A DNA stretch of 64,000 nucleotides, from assembly GCF_030409325.1 (NCBI RefSeq), contig NZ_JAUFPR010000002.1, positions 2,480,001 through 2,544,000 of the forward strand, given 5' to 3'. Shown here one piece after another: positions 33,170-41,622 of this stretch (within the stretch, counting starts at the first letter, position 1; each line of letters starts with the position of its first letter). The position numbers were made by a program, and so were the translations under genes. The notes under the pieces are model-generated. The model did no database searches. It had not been told where the DNA came from and saw only the letters and a program-made list of their open reading frames with translations. This DNA comes from Mucilaginibacter aquaedulcis (GTDB lineage: Bacteria > Bacteroidota > Bacteroidia > Sphingobacteriales > Sphingobacteriaceae).

Positions 33170-33335
33170 AGCGTTTGAAAGTTTTGGTTGTGTGTAGCCA
33201 AACAGTTTCATCGTTCTAAGGTTATATGTGTAAAATAAGCAATTATTTTGTCCGTTTTTTGTCCCTTTAGGCTTAAATTGGTTCAAAGTGCACACAAATT
33301 AAAAACGTATTTTTAACCGATTTTTAAAATAACAA

Positions 33336-34067
33336 ATGTTTCAAAGTTTAGGGAAATACATACTACTACTGCGTTTAAGTTTCAGGAAGCCTGAAAAATT
33401 TAGTGTATACTGGAGCGAAGTAATGCGTGAAATGGTTTCGGTGGGTGTAGGCTCGCTGGGTATTATCGCCGTTATTTCGGTGTTTATAGGCGCGGTAGCC
33501 ACCATTCAAACCGCATTTCAGCTGGTGAGCGATTTTATTCCCAAAACTATTGTAGGCGGTATCACCCGCGATTCAACCATACTGGAGTTTAGCCCTACTA
33601 TTTCGGCCCTGGTATTGGCCGGGCGTGTAGGCTCGAGCATGGCATCGCAAATAGGCACCATGCGGGTAACCGAACAGATAGATGCTTTGGAAATTATGGG
33701 CGTAAATGCTCCGGGATATTTGATCTCGCCTAAAATCATAGCGGGCGTAAGTATGATTCCCTTATTAGTTATTGTATCGGTTATTTTAGGTTTAAGTGGC
33801 GGTTACCTTGCTTGTGCCGCATCAAAAGAAGTTTCAACTGCCGATTATGTAACCGGTTTAACCGACGGCTTTAACCCTCTTATTGTTACGGTATGTGCTG
33901 TTAAAGCTATATTTTTCGGCTTCATTATTACATCCATCTGCTCATACCAGGGTTTTTATACCGATGGCGGATCCCTTGAAGTTGGTCAGTCGGCCACACG
34001 CGGTGTGGTTTGGAGCTGTATCATGATTTTATTTGTGGATCTGATTATATCACGCCTGCTACTATGA
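33336..34067 (+). CDS. mlaE: MlaE-family ABC transporter permease
   Basis: A 243-aa inner-membrane permease of the lipid-transport (Mla/Mce-type) ABC systems that move phospholipids between membranes. About five TM helices; the family signature region TRDSTILEFSPTISALVLAG followed by RVGSSMASQIGTMRVTEQID and LEIMGVNAPGYLISPKI is clear. Its stop overlaps the start of the ATPase gene (ATGA), so the two are coupled. No MCE substrate-binding gene lies next to them, so that partner must be elsewhere. Confidence 0.92.
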   Translation: MFQSLGKYILLLRLSFRKPEKFSVYWSEVMREMVSVGVGSLGIIAVISVFIGAVATIQTAFQLVSDFIPKTIVGGITRDSTILEFSPTISALVLAGRVGSSMASQIGTMRVTEQIDALEIMGVNAPGYLISPKIIAGVSMIPLLVIVSVILGLSGGYLACAASKEVSTADYVTGLTDGFNPLIVTVCAVKAIFFGFIITSICSYQGFYTDGGSLEVGQSATRGVVWSCIMILFVDLIISRLLL

Positions 34068-34816
34068 TTGAAATTAAAGACATCTACAAAACATTTGGCG
34101 AAAACGAGGTACTCAAGGGTATAAGCGCGATATTTAAACCAGGTAAAAACAATCTCATTATCGGAGGTTCAGGTTCGGGTAAAACCACTTTACTAAAATG
34201 TATTGTTGGCCTGCATGACCCTACCAAGGGTGATGTGATCTTCAATGGCGAAAACTTTACCGACATGGATTTTGAACAAAGGGTACCCATCCGTACCCAA
34301 ATAGGTATGCTTTTCCAAAACTCGGCCCTGTTTGATTCTATGACCGTGGAAGAGAACATCATGTTTCCCCTCAACCTGTTCACCACCCAGTCAAAAGCCG
34401 AAAAGCTGGAGCGTGCCAATTTTTGCCTCGAAAGGGTTAACCTTGTCGGTAAAAATAAATTATACCCATCAGAGCTTTCGGGCGGTATGAAAAAACGTGT
34501 GGGTATTGCCCGCGCCATATCCATGCAGCCTAAATACCTGTTTGTGGACGAACCCAACTCGGGCCTCGACCCTAAAACATCTATCCTCATTGATGAACTC
34601 ATTAACGAACTTACCGAAGAATACCAGATAACTACCGTAGTGGTTACCCACGATATGAACTCGGTAATGGGCATTGGCGATCATATCTTGTTTTTACACC
34701 AGGGTAAAAAATGGTGGGAAGGCAGCAACAAGGAAATTGCCCACACCGATAACAAAGAACTTAACGACTTTGTATTCGCCAGCAAATTCATGCAGGCAGC
34801 TAAGGCGAAGCTATAA
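34064..34816 (+). CDS. mlaF: MlaF-type ABC transporter ATPase
   Basis: A 250-aa ATPase that powers the MlaE permease. Walker A GGSGSGKTT, Q-loop MLFQNSALFDSM, signature LSGGMKKRVGIARA, Walker B YLFVDEPNSGLDP and the switch His in VVTHDM are all present. The start at 34064 is chosen because it gives the canonical IEIKDIYKTFGENEVLKGI beginning and overlaps the mlaE stop by 4 bp; a longer frame to 34010 lies inside mlaE. Likely role: phospholipid trafficking for outer-membrane asymmetry. Confidence 0.93.
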   Translation: MIEIKDIYKTFGENEVLKGISAIFKPGKNNLIIGGSGSGKTTLLKCIVGLHDPTKGDVIFNGENFTDMDFEQRVPIRTQIGMLFQNSALFDSMTVEENIMFPLNLFTTQSKAEKLERANFCLERVNLVGKNKLYPSELSGGMKKRVGIARAISMQPKYLFVDEPNSGLDPKTSILIDELINELTEEYQITTVVVTHDMNSVMGIGDHILFLHQGKKWWEGSNKEIAHTDNKELNDFVFASKFMQAAKAKL

Positions 34817-34826
34817 ATTCTTAATA

Positions 34827-35011
34827 TCAAGTAGTTAGTATCAAGTATCAGGACCATTTAACTGACTAATACAGGTATCAATCTGTATTAACTTGTACTA
34901 TGTCATTTTTTGATACCTGATTACTAACTACCTGATACCAAAAAAGAATATTAAATTTGCGCCTTGTATCAAAGGCACAGTTAGTCTTGATACTTGATAC
35001 TAACTACTTGA
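34827..35011. repeat. Heptad-repeat inverted structure after mlaF (site C)
   Basis: A perfect 24-bp inverted repeat (34827-34850 with 34988-35011) made of GTATCAA-type words; the right arm reads CTTGATA, CTTGATA, CTAACTA, CTTGATA. A related middle array (34908-34939) reads TGATACC, TGATTAC, TAACTAC, CTGATAC and pairs over 10 bp with 34872-34881. It fills nearly all of the 205-bp gap. Confidence 0.8.
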
Positions 35012-35021
35012 TACTAAAAGA

Positions 35022-35909
35022 ATGATTCAACTATTAACCCCAACGCACTGGAAAGATTACGAACTGATTGATTGCGGCGACTTTGAAAAGCTGGAACGCT
35101 TTGGGAACATTATACTCATCAGGCCCGAGCCTCAGGCTGTTTGGAGCAAGCAATTGCCCGCTTCTGAATGGCAGCGCCTGCACCATATTAAATTTAAAGG
35201 CCGCTCGGCTACAGCCGGCGACTGGATAAAGAAAGACCAGAAAACTCCTGACCGCTGGCATATTGAATATAAAAATAAAGATGCAGCCATTAAGTTCAGG
35301 TTGGGTTTAACCTCATTCAAGCACCTTGGTATATTCCCAGAGCAAGCCGTAAATTGGGATTACATCTCTCAAAACATCAAAAAATTTAAAACTCCGCAGC
35401 CTAAAGTGCTTAACCTGTTTGCCTATACCGGCGGCGCATCGTTAATTGCACAGGCGGCAGGTGCCGATACCACCCACGTTGATTCTATAAAGCAGGTGGT
35501 TACCTGGGCCAATGAAAATCAGGAAATCTCTGGCCTCAGCAACATCCGCTGGGTGGTGGAAGATGCGCTTAAATTTGTTAAGCGCGAACTTAAACGCGGC
35601 AAAAAATACAACGGTATCATCCTTGACCCGCCGGCATACGGCAACGGCCCTAACGGCGAAAAATGGAAACTGGAAGATAACATCAACGAAATGATGGCCG
35701 ATGTGATCCAACTGCTTGATCCGGAAGAACACTTCCTGATCCTGAATACCTATTCGCTTGGTTTTTCATCTGTCATTATCGAAAACCTGATTAAAAGCGC
35801 TTACCCTAAAGTAGAGAACCTTGAAATTGGTGAGCTTTACCTGCAGGCCACTGCCGGGTCAAAACTACCGCTTGGGGTTTTCGGAAAATTCTTTAAAACG
35901 CGTTCATAG
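35022..35909 (+). CDS. Class I SAM-dependent RNA methyltransferase (RlmI/RlmK-like)
   Basis: A 295-aa protein with a Rossmann methyltransferase domain: motif I VLNLFAYTGGASL, acidic motif II THVDSIKQVVTWANEN, motif IV ILDPPAYGNGP. The DPPAYG and the LNLFAYTG forms are typical of the RlmI/RlmL-K m5C/m2G/m7G 23S rRNA enzymes; the N-terminal 85 residues (RFGNIILIRPEPQAVW) replace the PUA domain. Probably modifies rRNA, position unknown. 7 bp separate it from the next gene, so the two may be one unit. Confidence 0.8.
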   Translation: MIQLLTPTHWKDYELIDCGDFEKLERFGNIILIRPEPQAVWSKQLPASEWQRLHHIKFKGRSATAGDWIKKDQKTPDRWHIEYKNKDAAIKFRLGLTSFKHLGIFPEQAVNWDYISQNIKKFKTPQPKVLNLFAYTGGASLIAQAAGADTTHVDSIKQVVTWANENQEISGLSNIRWVVEDALKFVKRELKRGKKYNGIILDPPAYGNGPNGEKWKLEDNINEMMADVIQLLDPEEHFLILNTYSLGFSSVIIENLIKSAYPKVENLEIGELYLQATAGSKLPLGVFGKFFKTRS

Positions 35910-35916
35910 TTAAGGT

Positions 35917-37503
35917 ATGCTCAGAAAAAGGCTGTATACCGTATTTCTGTTACTGATAATAGCATCCGTCGGTTACGCGCAGCAACGTTTTGACATAATT
36001 TTAAAGAATGGCAAGATCATAGATGGCGCAGGCAATCCATGGTTTTATGGGGATGTGGGCATCGTTAAAGATAAGATCATCGGTATTGGCGATCTTTCCA
36101 AAAGCCAGGCTGCCAAAACCATTGATGCTACCGGACTCATCATCGCTCCCGGTTTTATTGATGTGCATACCCATATTGAGGGCGACGAAAAGAAAACCCC
36201 TACTGCCGATAATTTCATTTACGATGGCGTAACCACGGTAATTACCGGTAATTGCGGTAGTTCAAACATTAATATAGCACAATACTTTAAACAACTGGAA
36301 AGCACCAAACTTTCAGTAAACGTAGCCAGTTTAATTGGGCACAATGATGTGCGCGAGGCTGTTTTAGGCAAAGCCGCTGTAACCCCTACCGCTACTCAAT
36401 TACTAAAAATGCAGGGCATTGTTGAACAGGCCATGCGCGATGGCGCTGTTGGATTTTCAACAGGTTTAATTTATACACCTGGCCTGTACTCTAAAACTCC
36501 CGAAGTTATTGCTTTGGCAAAGGCAAGTGCCAAATACCATGGTGTGTACACTTCGCACATGCGTAACGAGACCGATAAGATATTTGATGCCATTGCCGAG
36601 GCAATTGATATTGGCAGGCAAGCCAACATGCCGGTCGAGATCTCGCACTTTAAGGTTGGTTTGCCCAACTGGAACTGTTCGGCCGATATGATTGCCATGG
36701 TAGAGAAAGCACGCCAGGAGGGTTTGGATGTTACCGTTGATCAATACCCATATACAGCCAGCAGCACTACCTTAAATGTGCTCCTGCCCGATTGGCTGCA
36801 GGATGGGGGACACGATTCGGTATTGAAAAGATTGAACAATCCGCTGATTCATCAAAAGGTGGTTGCCGAAATGATCACAGATATGCAAAGGCGCACCCGT
36901 CAGCATTTTGATTACGCCGTGGTGGCCCACTGCGATGGCGATCCATCCATCAACGGGAAAAACATTATGCAGATCAATATGGATAAGGGGCGGCCATCAA
37001 CCATTCCTAATGAAATTGAAACCATCCTTGATATTACCAAAGCTGGCAGTGCATCAATGGTTTTTCATGGCTTAAACGAGGACGATGTAACCCGCATATT
37101 GCAATATCCGCTCACCATGGTAGCGTCTGATTCAGGCATCCGCCTGTTTGGCTCAGGCGTGCCGCACCCGCGGGGTTACGGCAGCAATGCAAGGGTACTG
37201 GCTTATTATGTTCGCGAAAAAGGAGCCATCAGGCTGGAGGATGCCATACGGAAAATGACTTCACTGCCTGCCCAAAAATTCCACCTTACCAACCGTGGGT
37301 TGTTACAGCCGGGGATGTTTGCAGATATTGTTATCTTTGACGCCGGTTCGGTAAAGGATCAATCAACTTTTGAACATCCTCACGCCTACTCAACTGGTTT
37401 TAAATACGTTTTGGTAAACGGAAACATAACTGTTGATAATTTTAAACACATTGGTACCAGAAAAGGTGTTATTTTGCGCGGCCCCGGGTATCAACAGAAA
37501 TAA
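35917..37503 (+). CDS. Exported N-acyl-D-amino-acid deacylase (amidohydrolase)
   Basis: A 528-aa amidohydrolase-superfamily enzyme with a signal peptide (to about residue 21, VGYA-Q), so periplasmic. It should release D-amino acids from N-acyl-D-amino acids or similar amides. The metal motif APGFIDVHTHIEGD gives the HxH, NCGSSN supplies the Cys ligand used by D-aminoacylases, EISHFKVG a ligand His, and SDSGIRLFGSGVPHPRGYG the catalytic Asp region. Could act in peptidoglycan or D-peptide salvage; not linked to the neighbouring genes by anything visible. Confidence 0.85.
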   Translation: MLRKRLYTVFLLLIIASVGYAQQRFDIILKNGKIIDGAGNPWFYGDVGIVKDKIIGIGDLSKSQAAKTIDATGLIIAPGFIDVHTHIEGDEKKTPTADNFIYDGVTTVITGNCGSSNINIAQYFKQLESTKLSVNVASLIGHNDVREAVLGKAAVTPTATQLLKMQGIVEQAMRDGAVGFSTGLIYTPGLYSKTPEVIALAKASAKYHGVYTSHMRNETDKIFDAIAEAIDIGRQANMPVEISHFKVGLPNWNCSADMIAMVEKARQEGLDVTVDQYPYTASSTTLNVLLPDWLQDGGHDSVLKRLNNPLIHQKVVAEMITDMQRRTRQHFDYAVVAHCDGDPSINGKNIMQINMDKGRPSTIPNEIETILDITKAGSASMVFHGLNEDDVTRILQYPLTMVASDSGIRLFGSGVPHPRGYGSNARVLAYYVREKGAIRLEDAIRKMTSLPAQKFHLTNRGLLQPGMFADIVIFDAGSVKDQSTFEHPHAYSTGFKYVLVNGNITVDNFKHIGTRKGVILRGPGYQQK

Positions 37504-37571
37504 TTAATAATTAACAACTTATAACACTTACTATATCCTGTAAACTACATCAAACTATCTCAACCATTATA

Positions 37572-38639
37572 ATGAAACATTTTTTCCTTTCTGCCACAGC
37601 TCTTTTATTATCCATAACCCTGCTCACCAACTGCAACCAAAGTAGCAGTACCGGTAAAGCGGCCGGCAAAACATCAGCTGCCAAGGCTGATTCGGCTAAA
37701 GGCGAAACGGAAACTCAAGACACTTTAAGCGTTGTAAAATCAAGCTATCCTCCCCTGGATAAAAAACTTTACGACAGCCTACTGGTATTTAATGCCCACG
37801 GCGATACCACCGGCAGATGGCCGGTTAAAAATACCCCATACCCCTTAAACGGAGCCATTTTACCGTTTAAGCGTGTGGTGGCCTTTTATGGTAACCTGTA
37901 CTCAAAAAGAATGGGAATCCTGGGCGAGTTACCTCCTAACGAGATGCTGGCCAAACTAAAAGGCGAAGTAAAACACTGGGAAAAAGCCGATCCTAAAACT
38001 CCGGTACAACCGGCACTGCATTATATTGCTGTAGTGGCCCAAGGCGATCCCGGTAAAGACGGTAAGTTCCGTTACCGCATGCCGTTTAAACAGATTGACA
38101 GTGTTTTGGTATTAGCTAAAAAAGCACATGCTATTGTGTTTTTAGATGTTCAGGTTGCATTGAGCAACATTCAGGCAGAGTTACCTTTGCTTGAAAAATA
38201 CCTGGCTATGCCACAGGTACACTTTGGTATGGACCCTGAATTTTCTATGAAAGATGGTACCAAACCAGGTAAAAAAATTGGTACTTATGACGCTGCCGAT
38301 GTTAACTACGTTTCTGGTTATTTAGCAGGCCTGGTTAAAAAATATAACCTGCCTCCAAAAATTTTAATAGTACACCGCTTTACTAAAAAAATGTTGACCA
38401 ACTATAAAAACATAAAACTGCGTAAAGAAATACAACTGGTAATGGATATGGACGGGTGGGGTGAGCCCGATCTGAAAACCGGAACTTACCGTTACTTCAT
38501 AAACCAGGAGCCGGTTCAGTTTACAGGTTTCAAATTGTTCTATAAAAATGATATTAAGAAAGCTCCTCACCACATGTTAACCCCTGAGGAGGTTTTATCA
38601 AGATACAAACCATACCCTATCTACATCCAATACCAATAG
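37572..38639 (+). CDS. Hypothetical lipoprotein, possible TIM-barrel hydrolase-like
   Basis: A 355-aa lipoprotein (lipobox LLTNC, Cys21) with a Ser/Thr/Lys/Ala-rich linker to about 50. The mature domain has alternating hydrophobic strands: PFKRVVAFYGNLYSKRMGIL, LHYIAVVAQGDPGKDGKFRY, AHAIVFLDVQVALSNI, VHFGMDPEFSMKDGTKPG, KILIVHRFTKKM, LVMDMDGWGEPDLKTGTYRY. That pattern and the D-x-D-x-W element suggest a TIM-barrel of glycosidase or deacetylase ancestry. No catalytic pair can be assigned with confidence and the substrate is unknown. Confidence 0.6.
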   Translation: MKHFFLSATALLLSITLLTNCNQSSSTGKAAGKTSAAKADSAKGETETQDTLSVVKSSYPPLDKKLYDSLLVFNAHGDTTGRWPVKNTPYPLNGAILPFKRVVAFYGNLYSKRMGILGELPPNEMLAKLKGEVKHWEKADPKTPVQPALHYIAVVAQGDPGKDGKFRYRMPFKQIDSVLVLAKKAHAIVFLDVQVALSNIQAELPLLEKYLAMPQVHFGMDPEFSMKDGTKPGKKIGTYDAADVNYVSGYLAGLVKKYNLPPKILIVHRFTKKMLTNYKNIKLRKEIQLVMDMDGWGEPDLKTGTYRYFINQEPVQFTGFKLFYKNDIKKAPHHMLTPEEVLSRYKPYPIYIQYQ

Positions 38640-38650
38640 ATAGCTGTTTA

Positions 38651-38757
38651 AGTTAAAAGTGATGAGTTTTGAGTTTTGGCAATCAATTGGCCGGCACCCA
38701 AAGCTCATCACTTTTTACGTTAAAGGAAACTCAAAACTCATCACTTAAAACTCTTTA
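38651..38757. repeat. Heptad-repeat inverted structure (site D)
   Basis: A perfect 20-bp inverted repeat (38657-38676 with 38727-38746), spacer 50 bp. The arms read AGTTAAA, AGTGATG, AGTTTTG, AGTTTTG and, on the complement, AGTTTTA, AGTGATG, AGTTTTG, AGTTTCC. A third copy of AGTGATGAG lies in the spacer. It fills the gap before the oxidoreductase gene. Confidence 0.8.
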
Positions 38758-38762
38758 CTCAA

Positions 38763-39728
38763 ATGATTAAATGGGGTATTATAGGTTGCGGGCGCATTGC
38801 CCACAGGTTTATGCAGGGCTTGCGTGAGATGCCTGATACGGAACTGGTATCGGCATGGTCAAGGAGGGCAACTACGGTTGATGCCTTTGTGGCCGAGCAT
38901 GGTGGCATAGCTTGCGCCAGTGTTGAGGAGTTGCTGGCTACCGATATTGATGCCGTTTACATTGCCACCCTGCCCGATAGCCATGCCGCTTACAGCATAG
39001 CTGCTCTTAAAGCAGGCAAACACGTACTCTGCGAAAAACCGCTTACCGTTAACCTGCCAGAACTGGAGCTGGTACTTGCCGTGGCCAAGGAATGCAACCT
39101 GCTCTTTATGGAAGGTATGAAACCGGCCTTTTACCCTTTATACATCCGCTTAAAAGAACACCTGGCTATTGATCCTATCGGCCCTGCGGGTTATGTGCGC
39201 GCAGGATCATCCGTGGCAGACTGCCCTCCTGATCATCCTAACTTTAGTTATGAACTGGTTGGCGGCGCGCTAATGCAGATAGGTATTTATGAAGCCTTTT
39301 TGGCGATAGACTGGCTTGGCGAATTGCAGGATGTGCAGGCAATGGGCCGCTTTGGCGAAACGGGGATTGATATGTTCGCGGTGTTTCAAACGCTGCATAC
39401 CGGTGGTTACTCCCAACTTTACGCGGGGTTTGATATGCATGGCAAGGGTGATGCGCTGATAGCCGGACCGCTGGGCCATATCACCATTCATAAAAACTGG
39501 TGGAATCCCGCTCGTGCCACTATCGACTACCTCGACAGCCGCAGCATTGAACTACATGAACCTTTTACCGCAGGCGGATTAAATTATGAGATAGCCCATT
39601 TTTGTGACCTGATTAAAGCAGGCAAAACAGAAAGCCCTATCATCAGTCATCAACTATCAAAACAAATGATCAACCTGATAGACAGAGCCCGTGCCGAGAT
39701 CGGTTTAAAATTCCCTTCAGAAAAATAA
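38763..39728 (+). CDS. Gfo/Idh/MocA-family oxidoreductase
   Basis: A 321-aa NAD(P)-dependent dehydrogenase of the Gfo/Idh/MocA family, usually acting on sugars, inositols or related polyols. The Rossmann start IGCGRIAHRFMQGL is followed by the family motif GKHVLCEKPLT with the conserved EKP Lys; the C-terminal alpha/beta domain has the GGALMQIGIYEAF signature. Most like the dihydrodiol dehydrogenase subgroup. No signal peptide. It converges on the next gene with a 1-bp gap; physiological substrate unknown. Confidence 0.85.
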   Translation: MIKWGIIGCGRIAHRFMQGLREMPDTELVSAWSRRATTVDAFVAEHGGIACASVEELLATDIDAVYIATLPDSHAAYSIAALKAGKHVLCEKPLTVNLPELELVLAVAKECNLLFMEGMKPAFYPLYIRLKEHLAIDPIGPAGYVRAGSSVADCPPDHPNFSYELVGGALMQIGIYEAFLAIDWLGELQDVQAMGRFGETGIDMFAVFQTLHTGGYSQLYAGFDMHGKGDALIAGPLGHITIHKNWWNPARATIDYLDSRSIELHEPFTAGGLNYEIAHFCDLIKAGKTESPIISHQLSKQMINLIDRARAEIGLKFPSEK

Positions 39729-39729
39729 T

Positions 39730-40578
39730 TTACAATTTATTAGAGTTAAGCGTTGGGTTTTGGCTGGCGTTGATTTGGTAGGTATAAATAGCATTATCAT
39801 TGTCTACCTCCACTATACGGTAGCCTTTGTAATCGGTACCCCAGTCGCCGCCTATGTGCGAATCAAAAAAGTGCGGAAACTTATTGCCGGTATAACGCAC
39901 GCCATCCAGCAGGTGGTCATGCCCGTGAAAGGTGGCCTTTACATTCGGATAGCCGTGCAATAACTCCATAGTTTCGGGGCAGTCGACAAAAAAATCATCC
40001 TTTTGCCATTTGAACGGTGCGATGTGCAGTATCACAAACACGATCTTTTTATCCTTAAATTTCTCTAATGATGCTTTAATAAAGGCGTTGTCCGGGCAAA
40101 GGTAAGTGCCCTTAGTATCGGCAGTGTTGGCAAGCACAAAACCTATATCGCCAAAATCTACCGTGTACTTATCCTCATACCCAAAGTTCTTTTGCCAAAG
40201 CGCGGCATCAGCAAAGTCATGGTTACCAGGGATGGTATGATAAGGGGCATTTAATTTATCGAGGTAGTTTGTTTTTATTTCGGGCAGCAGATCAGGACGG
40301 TTGTGCACCAGGTCGCCGTTGACGATCACCATATCCAGGTGGTTCTTGTCATGATCTGCATTTATCCATTTCACCATGTTACCGGTGTTGGTAGCATAAT
40401 CGGTATTTGGCTGGCCGTAATGAATATCAGAAACCAGGGCGAAGCGTAATTTTAACTTGCCTTTACTATGGCGGTTATAGTCGTTATTAACACTTGCAAA
40501 AGTGTTAACTGCAGGCAACAAAGTTAAAGCTGCAATACCGGCCAAACCGGTTCCAATAAAATCTCTGCGGGTAGTCAT
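39730..40578 (-). CDS. Exported metallophosphoesterase with Tat-type leader
   Basis: A 282-aa calcineurin-like phosphoesterase hydrolysing phosphomono- or diesters. Leader TTRRDFIGTGLAGIAALTLL has the twin-Arg and hydrophobic core of a Tat signal, so the enzyme is exported folded. The dimetal site is complete: SDIHYGQ (D-x-H), VNGDLVH (GD), PGNHDF (GNHD), ILHIAPF and FHGHDHL (GHxH). It opens the phosphorus-related region of the window and may release phosphate from extracytoplasmic esters; its exact substrate is unknown. Confidence 0.85.
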   Translation of the reverse strand: MTTRRDFIGTGLAGIAALTLLPAVNTFASVNNDYNRHSKGKLKLRFALVSDIHYGQPNTDYATNTGNMVKWINADHDKNHLDMVIVNGDLVHNRPDLLPEIKTNYLDKLNAPYHTIPGNHDFADAALWQKNFGYEDKYTVDFGDIGFVLANTADTKGTYLCPDNAFIKASLEKFKDKKIVFVILHIAPFKWQKDDFFVDCPETMELLHGYPNVKATFHGHDHLLDGVRYTGNKFPHFFDSHIGGDWGTDYKGYRIVEVDNDNAIYTYQINASQNPTLNSNKL

Positions 40579-40671
40579 GGAATAAATTTTATGTAAATGT
40601 AAGGCGCGTGTGTTAAGGGATAGTTAAGGGTGGGCGGAATATTAATATAAACTGCCTGGGAGGTATAACAA

Positions 40672-40770
40672 AAAATTGTAATGGCGAATGGACAACGAAG
40701 CAATGGCGAACTATGCAGATTCAACATTTAATATTCGCGATTGCCACGCTTCGCTCGCAATGACAATTTT
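40672..40770. repeat. Dispersed REP-like repeat
   Basis: Ends with TTGCCACGCTTCGCTCGCAA and TGACAATTTTT; its complement aligns imperfectly with the start (AAAAATTGTAATGGCGAATG). This TCATTGCGAGCGAAGCG word is widely repeated in intergenic DNA of Bacteroidota. Non-coding. Confidence 0.65.
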
Positions 40771-40778
40771 TATTAAAT

Positions 40779-41597
40779 CTACCTCAACCCCTTCCCTTTC
40801 AAATATTTTACCAATGCTGCCGGGTGGTCAGTTTGTAAACCTGACAGACCCTTTGCCAGCGCCTGATCCCAATCGGCCGGGCCTTCGCCTGCACTCTGGA
40901 TATCGGGCCAAACGGGCACGTGTTTGCTTTCGGCAAGCTTTACCATTTCGGTACTGTATTGTTTATAACTTCCATCCAGTATGTCCACATGGTATTTATC
41001 AATAAAGGTTTCCATAGCCGTTACTGTTTTAACACTATCGGGTAGGCTCAGCATCAACGGCATTTGGGGAGCGGCCTTGCGCCACCCGGTAAATTGCTCG
41101 GCACCGTTAATGTAAACCAATACCTGTTTTTCCATACCAAATTGTTTGATCATGGCATAAGCCTGAGCCGGATCGGCAGCCTTAAAATCAAGATAGATAT
41201 TGATCTTGCCTTTGCATAACTGCAAGATCTCCTTAAATGTAGGGATACGGTAGGTTTCATGATCAGTGGTATCTCTGCTTTTAACCTTTAAGTCCTGAAG
41301 GTTGGCAAGGGTAAGGTCCTTGATCAAACCCTGACCGCTGGTCATGCGGTTCACGCTGCCATCGTGCATGCTAACCAGTTCGCCGTCTTTGGTTGTTCGG
41401 AGGTCTATCTCTACATAGTCGGCTTCATTCCTGATGGCTTCACGATAGGCCGCGAGGGTATTTTCGGGATAAATCACGTGGTCGCCACGATGGGCGGCCA
41501 CGATGAATTTATGTTTTGATACCGGAGTGGGGTTAGGCTGCCAGTTATCATTTCCCGATAATAAAAACAAAAGTGTTGATATTATAGCTAAACGCAT
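40779..41597 (-). CDS. Glycerophosphodiester phosphodiesterase
   Basis: A 272-aa GDPD-family enzyme cleaving deacylated phospholipid headgroups to glycerol-3-phosphate and an alcohol. Active-site landmarks: VAAHRGDHVIYPENTL (HRG and E-N), YVEIDLRTTKDGELVSMHD (the E-x-D and H-D). A short signal peptide-like N-terminus (MRLAIISTLLFLLSG) makes it periplasmic. It follows the alkaline-phosphatase-like gene by 25 bp on the same strand, so the pair probably forms a unit for stepwise release of phosphate from phosphodiesters. Confidence 0.9.
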   Translation of the reverse strand: MRLAIISTLLFLLSGNDNWQPNPTPVSKHKFIVAAHRGDHVIYPENTLAAYREAIRNEADYVEIDLRTTKDGELVSMHDGSVNRMTSGQGLIKDLTLANLQDLKVKSRDTTDHETYRIPTFKEILQLCKGKINIYLDFKAADPAQAYAMIKQFGMEKQVLVYINGAEQFTGWRKAAPQMPLMLSLPDSVKTVTAMETFIDKYHVDILDGSYKQYSTEMVKLAESKHVPVWPDIQSAGEGPADWDQALAKGLSGLQTDHPAALVKYLKGKGLR

Positions 41598-41622
41598 TTG
41601 TTGCTGTTTTAACGGTACAGAA

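Larger units (their letters stand above)
32286..33335. other. 1-kb intergenic region with stacked hairpins
   Basis: Between the divergent SDR and MlaE genes. It holds four minus-oriented terminator-like hairpins (32416-32442, 32529-32555, 32784-32807, 32883-32915), one candidate small ORF (32668-32769), an ACAACCT-G-AGGTTGT palindrome at 32994-33008, and a possible promoter for mlaE. No other coding sequence or RNA family is recognised. Confidence 0.7.

Noticed and set aside
40688..41005. 105-codon plus-strand frame
   Set aside because: First part is REP repeat, second part is antisense to the GDPD gene; no family features.
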